A stretch of 64,000 nt of DNA from Haberlea rhodopensis (taxonomy: Eukaryota; Streptophyta; Magnoliopsida; Lamiales; Gesneriaceae): assembly GCA_907163345.1 (NCBI GenBank), contig CAJQUN010000494.1, positions 186,001-250,000 on the forward strand, read 5' to 3'. The position numbers and the translations under genes are program-made. The notes under the pieces were generated by a model that worked only from the letters and a program-made list of their open reading frames with translations, ran no database searches and was not told the origin of the DNA. Below are positions 1-9,575 of the stretch, one piece after another; the first letter of the stretch is position 1; the number at the start of each line of letters is the position of its first letter.

Positions 1-915
1 TAAATTTCTTTCTCAAATGCTCAACAGCGGTATCATTCGATGAAGCATTATCCACAGTGATAGTCAAAATATTCTCAATTTCCCAATCTCGAATGCATTT
101 TTCAACAGCCTTGCCAATTTCCTCCCCTTTATGGCTAGTGATCGGACAAAAATCAAATTTTTTTTTTCTAACTTCCAATCATTATTGATGAAATGAACAG
201 TTAGACACATGTAATTTATCTTCTGAATTGATGTCCAAGTGTCAGTAGTGATGCAAAACCTTTGAGTATTTCTTTTCAAAAAAGTCTTAAGCCTCAACTT
301 CTCATCCAAGTACATTTGAAAAATATCTTTTGCAATAGTCTTTCTTGATGGGATGTTAAATTGAGGACAAATAACCGACATAAAATGTTTGAACCCCTCA
401 TTCTCAACATGCTTAAATGGAAGTTCATCAACAATCAACATAATGCACAATGCTTTTCTAACTTTAGCCTCATCAAATCTCCAATTACAAGGACGAGGGT
501 CTTTGTCATCATCCATGAAAGATTTTTGCATCTTAAGTCACATTTGATTTGTTTCCAATTCAAGCGGGGTTTTCTTGCATGCATTTATGTGATTTTTAAG
601 ACCCTTTGTTCCATGTTTTTTTGGATCGGCTCTAATTTCGACACCACAATATTTGTATTTACCCTTCCTAATTTTCTCGTTCGGACAATCAATTCTATCA
701 AAATGAATCCAAAACTCCGACCTTGACTCGTATGTTCTTCTCTTTTTAGACGATCCCTCTTTATCACTTATCTCATTTTCATCCCGCTGTTCAGCCTGTT
801 CTAAATCTAAGCCATCACTTTGGCTTGGGTTTGGTGTTGTTTGAGGTTCAAAATGTGCATCACTTTCATTGCTCAGCATTTTAGCTTTAATAATTTCTGT
901 TTGACAAACAATCAC
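1..915 (-). pseudogene. hAT transposase (BED zinc finger, RICESLEEPER-like), broken
   Basis: Plant hAT transposases cut and paste their own element; this copy cannot be full length. Reading from 915 downward there is an acidic N-terminus, a BED-type finger near 590-660, then the conserved block with ITTDTWTSIQ (about 255-215). Three lesions are visible. An in-frame TGA at 538-540 splits the frame. A frameshift in the A-run at about 158-170 moves the hAT block with SHKGEEIGKA and TVDNASSND into another frame that continues to base 1. The first cysteine of the finger is a tyrosine (KYKYCG), removing one zinc ligand. The C-terminal dimerisation region would lie left of the window. Identification rests on these recognisable blocks. 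Confidence 0.85.
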
Positions 916-1187
916 ATTTCAATTCAACCAATCACAATTCACATAGCAATTCACAACAATTCCATATTTCCATGATCGGCCGGCCAAAAACGTGCACAAA
1001 ACAGAAAGCAACAAAAAAGCATACCCATTTTGAAATCACGTTTCGAAAGTTTACCAAAATCGAAAGTTAACCAAAATCGAAAGTATACCTGTGATTGTGA
1101 ATTTGTGATACCTGGCTGAGAGGCTGAGAACGAGAGTGAAGAGTGGTTGTGAGACGTCAGACGTGAACGAGAGTAGATCAGATCGGC

Positions 1188-1369
1188 GGCGTGCGTGAGA
1201 GTGAGAGATTGAAGAAGTGTGAGTCTGTGAGTCAGACCAGACGTGAGAGTGAAGATCGGCGTGCGTGAGAGTGAGAGATTGAAGAAGAAGTGCGAGTTTG
1301 TCTGAGATAAACCTAAGGCGTGCGTGAGTCGTGACTGCGTCTGGGTGAGAATGAGAGATTGAAGAAGAC
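1188..1369. repeat. Three-copy subterminal repeat in the hAT leader
   Basis: The block GCGTGCGTGAGAGTGAGAG followed by ATTGAAGAAG occurs twice almost perfectly (about 1188 and 1258) and a third time in degraded form (about 1318-1369). Such subterminal repeats are common binding sites for hAT transposases; that role here is inferred. A 155-codon open frame on the minus strand across this block has no protein-like character. Confidence 0.6.
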
Positions 1370-1759
1370 GTGCGGTGAGTCTGTGACCTAATGTATTGGG
1401 CTGCACAAACAAAATCATTCTTTTTTAATTAAATTCGTTAACGGGTTCGGGTACACGGGTACCTGACCCGTTTAATTTATTTCAAAATTCTACATCCGAT
1501 CCCGAACCCGATTCAATCGACTCCCGATCGGGTATTACCCGATCGGGTATTTACACCCGATAAACCCGACAATTTGGCGATGAACCCGATCGGGTCGGGT
1601 TTAAACCCGAATACCCGATCCCGACTCCCACTCCTACGACAGGGGGTGCTAGAATTTGAAATTACGTAGGGCTAGTCATACTAGGTAGGGTTAAATCACG
1701 ATTTAAAGGTAGGACTAAAAAAATAAATTTCCAAAAATTAACATTAAACAAATTTTTCA

Positions 1760-1893
1760 GAGGAAATTACATAAAAGTATCACTTGCCAAAACATCTTTC
1801 AACTAATCTCCCAAAAAACCTTCTTCCCAATTAAATATACACTTTAGAAAACTTCTTTCAAATAAGTCCATTTTCTTGAACCCTAATCTAACA
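1760..1893. repeat. Dispersed repeat, inverted match to 42903-43043
   Basis: This stretch is the diverged reverse complement of the right end of the element at 41665-43045; shared words include TTTCAACTAA, ACTTATTTGAAA and AAATCTCCC-like blocks. It is probably one end of the same DNA-element family, cut off on its right by the Athila-like LTR fragment. The bases from 1637 to 1759 show nothing recognisable. Confidence 0.5.
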
Positions 1894-2008
1894 AGTCTTC
1901 TTGTTTTTCTTAAATATTTCTGACATGTCAACACCAACTTCTTCATCATGAAGAAACTGCAGTGCCACCTCCTCTGAACTTTTGCCGGCAGTAGCATCTC
2001 GCCTAGTA

Positions 2009-2423
2009 CCGATCGATCACCCGAAGGATTTTTCTGAAAAATTAATTCATTTTAGAGTTTGTGTCCAACAAGAAAGCTTCGTATTTTCCCTCCTCTATAA
2101 ATACCATGGACAAAATTTACACCAAAAAATAGACTTTTTACCCTAGGATTGAGCCTCCATCTCTCATCCTCCATATCACCATCATCCACCTTCACCATAA
2201 ATTCATCCTAGGATTTTGGAAAACTCCAACAAGGGGATTAAAGAGACGATTGAGAAGGAATTTTCAAGAGAAGGAGCGAGGATCTACAACTGGTGTCGAC
2301 GCTGATAGTTTATTCTTGTCTTTTGAATTTTAGTTTTGATTTATTTTGGATTATTCATGCTTAGGTTTGATTTTGCAATTTAAATATGATGAACTAAATT
2401 TATTTATCGAGGCTAGGCAAACC
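2009..2423 (+). repeat. 5' LTR fragment of the Athila-like element
   Basis: Aligns with 5458-5862 of the complete LTR with many substitutions. It keeps the promoter-like CTATAAATACCATGGA at about 2093-2110. Its 3' part (the equivalent of 5863-6386) is deleted, so that AGGCAAACC joins directly to the PBS remnant GTTGCCAGGGA at 2424. The 5' part of the LTR is also missing. Confidence 0.75.
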
Positions 2424-2563
2424 GTTGCCAGGGACTAACATTAGTAATATCATACGAGGTTATTTGACTGTAATTTAACCATTGTTTTTGTTTCTTTCTA
2501 TATTTTTGGGGGAAAAATATAGTTATATTTTTATTGTTTTGTTTTTCTTGCGATGTGCTTGTG

Positions 2564-3140
2564 ATGTTTCATCACCAAATCTTCACAAGTTTTGCCCAAC
2601 AACCTTCGGAGTCATTCTATACGGCGTGGGAGAGATTCAACAATTTGGCAACCACTTTCTGGTATCATACTTTTCGAACTATACTCTTCTTCAATTTTTC
2701 TACAATGGATTGGATGCAGAGACACAATGATGGGTATTTAGTGGAGCTTTTTGACAACTGGGAGTCTCCTGTTTGATAGAGATGAAGATGGTGTGTTGCA
2801 CTTATTCAATGATATGGCGGAGTTGGACCACTATTGGCATTGAGATCCTTCATTGCAAGGTTGGAGCCACCAATACCCTCCAGAGCCTCAATATCCTCAT
2901 TTTACATACCAACCATTCGAGCATCATGGAGAGAAGAGAGATAGTTCTGAAGACGTCACAACTCAGTTAGAGGATACCTTAATAAAATTCATAGCATCAT
3001 TGGAGAGCAATATAGATAGCCAAACCAACTCTACACATCACTTGGGGCAGCAAGTAGTGATCCTTATGGAAACAATTTCAACGAGCTACCAAGAGGAAGA
3101 GACGAGATCTACAAATGAAAGTGTGACGAATCCAGTTTGA
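2564..3140 (+). pseudogene. Athila-like gag fragment, frameshifted
   Basis: Begins MFHHQIFTSFAQQPSESFY at 2564 and continues with the gag-type block WERFNNLATTF. A frameshift near 2660-2690 moves the next block (LLQFFYNGLDAETQ) into another frame, stops follow near 2730-2776, and a third frame (2853-3140) carries HHLGQQVV-type sequence like the end of plant gag. This is the retrotransposon capsid-type protein and is not functional here. The copy at 6534-7016 gives independent support. Confidence 0.65.
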
Positions 3141-3226
3141 TTGCATGATGATGACCACTCCACCGACCAAACTTGGGGAGTGATCTTATTCATGACGAAG
3201 ATTCAAGGAAACTTTAGCCTCCCCAA

Positions 3227-3568
3227 ATGATTGAGCATACTTTAGAAAAGTTAGCCGAGAAGTTCCTATGGGAAAATGAGCCAAGTGTGATGTTGGTAGA
3301 GATTTTCGATGAGATTGAGGAGCATCCATCGACGACGATGTGTTCTATGCCGTATGTTGATCCATTCTTGCCATCGATGCTAACTTCACCATACTACGCC
3401 ATCCACGAGATGAAGTCAAGCCAAGAATCCCTCTCCCATGCCTACCATTGCCAGACGAGTTTTGTTGGAGCGACGAGCTTACAATGTAGACATCTTGCCA
3501 AGCTTGAGGGCACTGAATCAATACCATTTGCGGTATCATATGATACTTACTATGGGCGGCAGATTTGA
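3227..3568 (+). other. Unrecognised 113-codon open frame inside the Athila-like element
   Basis: Starts MIEHTLEKLAEKFLWENEPS and is acidic in its first half. I recognise no domain. It sits downstream of gag and upstream of the GGGAGGCAACCC block, where a pol or env-like region would be expected in an autonomous relative. It may be a remnant of that region or chance. The DNA from 3569 to 5114 holds no protein-like frame, but includes the ACATTG-AGGA-CAATGT inverted repeat at 3854 and the purine tract TTTGGGGAGAG at 3881. Confidence 0.3.
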
Positions 3569-5114
3569 TGGTTGCTTCTGATGGTCAAGCCGATGATTAG
3601 AAATCAGTGCTTTTTGGGAGGCAACCCAAGCAATATCCTTTATAATTTAGTTTATTTGAATTTTAGCTTTTTGCATTTTAGCTTTATTATCTCTCGAGTC
3701 GACTATTTTATTATTTGCTTTATCCTCTTGCTAGATACTCAGTTGGAGCAATACATCCCTACAACAGCGGAGCATTCAAGAGTCAATCACCCTTAGTCCT
3801 CATGCAAGCGTCTTGATCAGTGGAGTTTACTTTTTCCCTTTTGATTCTTTTAAACATTGAGGACAATGTATGATTTAAGTTTGGGGAGAGTGTCTTGCAT
3901 GTGTTTACTTGTTTAATTTGCATGCTATATGCTGAATTGACACTTGAATCGTCCGATTATTATGAGCCGAAATTTTTTTTATGAGTTCAAACTTGAGAAA
4001 AGAATGAATTATAGTAGTGGTTGTTATTCAACGAGAATATTAATCTCATTATGCATACGGACTTAAATTTTAATGATAGTTAGATTTGTACATGAATATC
4101 CTTTGTTGAGTTAACATGTCAAGAATGAGGAATACATCAAGCACATTGAGTCATGATTTTATGGATTACATGTTGAATAGTGATAAGTGTTGTGAACTTG
4201 ATGATTTGTCTTAAGCATCTTAGAGTTATCCTAGAGCTTATTTGATTATGACACTTTGAGACGAAATTTTATAGTTACAAACTTGACTTGGAAATGATCT
4301 AGGCGATCTTTGACACGTTTGAGTCTTTCAAGCCTACCTTGTCTACATTAATATCTAGTGTCCCACTTTGAACTTTATTGAAAAAGAATTATTTATGCAT
4401 TGCATATAATTAGACCACATTCGACATTCTTGTTTAAACTTATTATACCTACCCTTACCAGTCTAAATGAAAAAAATTTATCATTACCCTAAGGAGTATA
4501 ATGAATCTCATTTGATGAACCTATACTGTTATATCTTGATGAATTTATTATTGAAAAATATTGATGAATGAAAATGAAGAAAAGTAAGAGCCTTGTGAAA
4601 AGAAAAAAAAATTATTATCTAAATGAATAAGATCCAAAGTGGCCAAGGCTAGAAAAAAGAAGAGAAACTCAAGTTGTGCGAAAATATGAACTTTATATGA
4701 TTATACTATATTCTTTGTGATCCTACATTTTCTTTGAAACCGACATCAAAGGCCTAATATTACAAGCTCAAAAGACATTTTGATCTAAGTCTAGGGAGCG
4801 ACTACATTAGTAAAGAAGTTGTTTGAAAATAGGTCTATGGGATGCTCAACGATAGACTTTGAGTTGATTAGCATGATTTGATCTTGAAAATGTGCATGAA
4901 ACTTTTGATTGACAATAGTACACACACGTTCCTATTTTGAGATGTGTTACTTGGTTTCGGAGAAAACATTCTTGTTCACCTTTTGAATGCGTGTATGTGA
5001 GATTTCTGAGAATAATGCAAGTCATGAACTAATTTGTTTCAAGTATCGGGAATGAGCTCTACCTTTTGATTTTAATGCTTGATCGAGGACGATCAATGAT
5101 AAGTTTGAGGGAGT

Positions 5115-6375
5115 TGATAAGTGTTATTTTTACATTTATAACAGCCGTGGTTTTCCAGCGGTTTTTGTATTGATTCCTGGATGATTTTATGATTTTTGGT
5201 ATATATTTGTATGTTTCAGGAGTAAAAGTTGAAATGCATAAAAGTAAGGGAAATGAGCCAAAAATGACGAAAAATGAATAAACTGAACGAGCATGTCAAA
5301 GAAAGGACAAAAATCACACTTAGGAAGATTTTCAGACAACAAAAATTCTAATCTCACGATAGATCGCCTCATCACTGGTGATCGATCACCGTTCGGGCAG
5401 AAAGTTGAATAAAAATAAAGATGAATTTGGCCATCGATCACGAGGCAGTAGCAGTAGCGATCGATCGCCCGGAAGATTTTTCTGAAAAATTAATTCCTTT
5501 TAAAGTTTGTGTCCAACAAGGAATCTTCATATTTTCTCTCCTATATAAATACCATGGACGAAAATTACACCAAAAAACAGAGTTTTAACTCTAGGATTGA
5601 GCCTACATATCACCATCATCCACCTTCACCATAAAATTCATCCTAGGATTTTGGAACAACTCCAACAGGCTATTAAATAGACGATTGAGAAGGAAACAAG
5701 AGAATGATCGAGGATCTACAACCGATGTCGACGCTGGGAGTTTATTCTTGTCTTTTGAATTTTAGTTTTGATTAATTTTGGATTATCGATGCTTAGGTTT
5801 GATTTTGCAATTTAAATATGATGAAATAAATTTATTTATCGAGGCTAGGCAAACCTTTGTTTTAAACCAGCGATTTGATGATTATTTATTTGATTGAATT
5901 CTTATAATTCTTTGTATATGTTTTATGATTTTAATGTTTTTGAAGGATTGATCACCTTAGAATGATTGCAGTATTACGATTGAGATCGAGAGATAATATT
6001 GTGATACGGAGCGAATAACTCATACCGTGGATAGCTATAGATATCTAGTAATCGAATGCTAGAAGTTTTCATGAAGCTTATGCAATATTGATTTATTAAA
6101 TAAGTGAACGAGAGTTACTTACTGTAAATTGATATTAGATTTAATATTGCTCGAGATAGTATATTAGATAATTCCGGAGAACTCATCATCTTAGAAATAT
6201 TTGGATATTCAATCGAGAATTATAGGGGATTGCATTGGTGAGCTGACGTCTAGATAATCTTCTCTAGCGGAATTTCTCGTTAACCTTGATTGACTTTGTT
6301 GGATTAGTAGTTTAATTTAATTAATTAGTATTTTATTTAATTCATATTAGTAGGTTAAAGAAAAGTGTGATTAAG
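5115..6375 (+). repeat. Complete LTR of the Athila-like element
   Basis: Starts TGATAAGTG immediately after the purine tract AGTTTGAGGGAGT (polypurine tract, 5102-5114) and ends a few bases before the PBS at 6380. The exact 3' end is uncertain by about 5 bases. It contains CTATATAAATACC (about 5542-5554), a good TATA box, so transcription would start near 5575. Between 5345 and 5475 it carries several GATCGATC-centred palindromes. Confidence 0.75.
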
Positions 6376-6379
6376 TTTT

Positions 6380-6397
6380 TGGCGCTGTTGCCGGGGA
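6380..6397 (+). promoter_or_regulatory. Primer binding site (tRNA-Asp type)
   Basis: TGGCGCTGTTGCCGGGGA differs at one position from the TGGCGCCGTTGCCGGGGA commonly seen in Athila elements. It directly follows the LTR and fixes the orientation as plus. Confidence 0.8.
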
Positions 6398-6533
6398 CTA
6401 ACTTTAGAATATCATACGAGGTTATTTGACTGTAATTTAACAATTGCTTTTGTTTCTTTCTATATTTTCGAAAAAAAAATATAGTTATATTTATATTGTT
6501 TTGTTTTGTTTTTTTTGCGAGGTGCTTGTGATG

Positions 6534-7016
6534 TTTAATCACCAAGTCTTCACAAATTTTTCCCAACAACCTTCAGAGGCATTCTATGCAGCGTTGGAGA
6601 GATTCAACAATTTGGCAACCACTTTCTGGTATCATAACTTTTTGAACTATAATATTCTGCAATTTTTTCTACAATGGATTGGATGAAGAGGCGCAATGAT
6701 GGGTATTTAGTTGAGCTTTTTGGCAACTGGGAGTCCCTTGTTCAATAGAGATGAAGACGGTGTGTTGCATCTATTCAATAATATGTCGGACTTCGACCAC
6801 CACTGACATTGAGATCCTTCATTACAAGGTTGGAGCCACCAATACCCGCTAGAGCCTCAAAACCCTCATTTTACAAACCAACAATTCGAACATCCAGAGA
6901 GAAGAGAGAGATTGTTCTGACGACGTCATGGCTCAGTTAGAGGATATCTTAATAAGATTCATAGCATCATATAAGAGCAATATGGAGAGCCAAACCAACT
7001 CTATAAGTCACCTAGA
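6534..7016 (+). pseudogene. Second Athila-like gag fragment, truncated
   Basis: Opens with MFNHQVFTNFSQQPSEAFY, parallel to the gag at 2564. It runs in frame to a stop at about 6686; homology then continues at the DNA level, with further stops, to about 7016, where similarity to the first copy ends abruptly. Its end marks the right break of the composite element. Confidence 0.6.
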
Positions 7017-9020
7017 GCTTCCAAACTGAGATTCAAGATTCTGAACTGGATTGGATGAACCCTTTGAACCATTCAAGGGTTTCATTTTATGTAATTCGAA
7101 ATAGGAACATAAATTTTCCAACCCATTAATTTTATCATCGCCTTTAAATCTTTTACAGCGGAGTGCTCTTCTACAACCAAACGCATCCGCATTTAATCCA
7201 AACCAAATATATATCCTACATAGTAGCATCGGAATGCAAACCTTCGTAAAGATGGCTGGAGATTTATGTGTTGGACAAGAAATGAAGAAGACAATAGTTA
7301 TGATTAGTTTGATCATTGCATCTAAATTTGGACATATTTGAAAGAACTTTTTTTATGGATTGGGCTGAAAAAAGTTTCTATTACTGGTACCGACCCGAAA
7401 TTTGCCCTTTTAAAAATTTAATAGATTATTTATTCATAAAGTCATCAAGCACACACCATAACAATAACTATATTTTGAACAATTTATCAAAAAAAAATTT
7501 ATTGTTTTGCTCTAAAACTATTGAACACGCCTTTCGCGTGTGATATTATATAAGTTAAACACGTTGATTGATAATGTGGAGGACGATGAGTATGTAGATG
7601 GAATAGCCAATCACATGAAAAGTCTGTTCTGATATCATATTAATATATATATGATTCATTTTATTTATTTGACTTTGATTTTGTGATTTTCATAGCTTTT
7701 GTTGGGCAAAGTAAGGTCGAGAAATAATTATTATTTACAAAGTAATTTTTTTCCGACAAATACAATTTAGCGTTGTTTGTAATTTATAATGACCCGACCA
7801 CGATTCCCAGAAATTATGGAACCAAAATAAGAACCGTCCGTTGGAAATCGAAACCAAAATCATTTTCTGTTGGGTTCCAAAACCGGAACCGAAATCGTGA
7901 ACTTACCATTCAGTTTCGATTTCTATTATTAATAAATCGAAGAACTAATCGGAATTATAAATGGATTTTGTAGTAGTATACACAAACACATTAAACTATG
8001 TAATTAAACTATTTGATTTATATGAATGAAATTTAACCTCTAATTTTTAATTTTTTAATAAGAAATAAATATTAACAATATTATAGTATCGTGTTGACTA
8101 ATTAGTTTAATTGCCTTTTTGTTAAAAAAACCAAAACCACATCCAAACAGTTCGGTTTCAGTTCTATCTTTCATTGTAACTGAAACTGTCGATTTTAGAA
8201 TCGCGGTTAGACCTTTATACGAGTCATTGTGGGTAGTCGCTACCTATCATCACTACTTCCCTTCAATTTTATTAGACAATATATTTTTTTACAATGAAAA
8301 ATATTATAAGTATTTACCAAAGTTAAAGTTCTATAAAAAAAAATTTAATCACTTACTATTTAGTTGTTTACGAAAAGATAATATTGGGAAATCCATTCGA
8401 TACATAGCTCCAAAACATAATTTATAGATCAATGTATCTTTTTGGGATGACTTCCTCCGGAAACGCTCGCAATTTGCTATTATAGATATTTCAATTATAA
8501 TTTTTGAATTAAACCCAATTGATAAGGTAAACTCCATTTAGTATAATTATTCGATCATTTACTAATTATATAAATCCTAAACGAAATTTACATAAACCGG
8601 TACATTTTACATAATCCGTTGGGTACAAAAAAAAACATTCAATAATTTGATTCAAATTTCACTTTGTAATCATTGTTTAAAAATTTGCAATTTGCATCAT
8701 CAACTTTAATGAAATGTAACACTTTACATCCTGCTGACTCGGTTTTATTTTTTTATCCAGGTTTATTGTCGCATTCCATAAATGTTATATATCATCAAAC
8801 TTATGCCCCTTAAGCTAATTATTGCAAAAAAAATTAAAAAATAAAAATAACTTTTTTAAGTGTCAAAATTTCTATTTTCCGAAATCAAACACTAGATAAT
8901 TTTGATGCACAAATCATTTTTTTTATTTTTTAAAAAATTTACGCAACCAGTTTAAGAGGCTCTAAATTTGAAATATGTAAGGTGATAATGGAAGCAACAA
9001 TAAACCTAGATAAAAATACA
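7017..9020. other. Gene-free interval with hAT-like debris
   Basis: No gene is supported. A 102-codon minus-strand frame at 7008-7316 has no recognisable domain and straddles the end of the Athila-like element. Bases 7785-8245 look like a degraded non-autonomous hAT: GGTTCC/GGAACC words near 7840-7900 face GGTTTCAG/CTGAAAC words near 8150-8200, but no clean termini or target duplication were found. The remainder is AT-rich. Confidence 0.45.
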
Positions 9021-9368
9021 TGTAGGATCAAGCACTTACCGCTTTACCAAAAGCTATAGCGGATGGTAACGGTGCAACTTTAATCTTTAAACCGTAGATC
9101 AGCTCAAGCGCCAAGCTTCGATCGCTCTCTAAGCAAGGACAATTATTGCACTCCAACAATCTATCTCCCAATAATTGCAATACTTTGCAACTCATAAGAA
9201 TCGAACACGCGACCTTGCTATGATATCAATTGTAGGATCAAGTGCTTGACGCTTTACCAAAAGCTATAGCTGGTGATAACGGTGCAACTCTAATCTTTAA
9301 ACCGTAGATCAGCTCAAGCGTCATACTTCGATCGTCCTCCAAACAGGGACAATTATTGCACTCCAACA
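9021..9368 (-). mobile_element. TRIM (terminal-repeat retrotransposon in miniature)
   Basis: Two 138-bp direct repeats (9021-9158 and 9231-9368), each beginning TGTAGGATCAAG and ending CTCCAACA on the plus strand (TG...CA), flank a 72-bp centre. On the minus strand the right repeat is followed by TGATATCATAGC (9217-9228), matching 10 of 12 bases of the tRNA-iMet primer site TGGTATCAGAGC. A purine-rich TTGGGAGATAGA precedes the other repeat. The flanks ATACA (9016-9020) and ATACC (9369-9373) agree at 4 of 5 positions, like a decayed 5-bp duplication. It is non-coding, and ends about 208 bp from the ARMC6 stop codon. Confidence 0.8.
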
Positions 9369-9575
9369 ATACCAAACCTTACATACTCAAGCCGGACCAA
9401 AACTTAGAGATTATCAACTAAATCTATTTCTTTTAAAAAATACAACCAAACATATACTTCATTCTTCGATATAATTTATCAAAACAAACCTCAGAAAGCA
9501 TCAGATAGTGAAACCCATAGACCCAAGATAAAGAACTTAAGAATGAAGAAGGTTTCTAGTTGGTGTGACTATGAA

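Larger units (their letters stand above)
1..1636 (-). mobile_element. hAT DNA transposon, partial (runs off the left edge)
   Basis: A minus-strand hAT-superfamily element. It contains a degraded BED-finger transposase (1-915), a purine-rich repetitive 5' leader (about 951-1400) and a terminal segment (about 1440-1636) built of ACCCGAT/ATCGGGT words, a composition typical of plant hAT ends. The outer end appears to be the TAGGAG reading leftward from 1636. The other terminus is outside the window, so no target duplication can be tested. Superfamily is well supported by the protein; the exact terminus is inferred. Confidence 0.8.
2009..7016 (+). mobile_element. Athila-like (Ty3/gypsy) non-autonomous composite: LTR fragment, gag region, LTR, gag region
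   Basis: Bases 2009-2423 match 5458-5862 inside the complete LTR at 5115-6375, and 2424-3045 match 6387-7014, so the order is partial LTR, internal, full LTR, partial internal. The PBS TGGCGCTGTTGCCGGGGA at 6380 fits the tRNA-Asp site typical of Athila, and the gag fragments resemble Athila gag. A block at 3613-3635 (GGGAGGCAACCCAAGC) and the ACATTGAGGACAATGT block at 3854 also recall plant Athila internal regions. No protease, RT or integrase reading is visible between 3140 and 5114, so the element was non-autonomous. It is broken at both ends. Confidence 0.75.

Noticed and set aside
951..1418. 155-codon minus-strand frame in the hAT leader
   Set aside because: Ser/Thr/Leu-rich with repeated words, produced by the purine-rich GTGAGAGTGAGAG repeats. 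It is upstream of the transposase and has no domain.
7008..7316. 102-codon minus-strand frame after the Athila-like element, considered as a small gene
   Set aside because: It begins in unannotated AT-rich DNA and ends at the broken edge of the retroelement; there is no signal peptide, domain or intron evidence strong enough.
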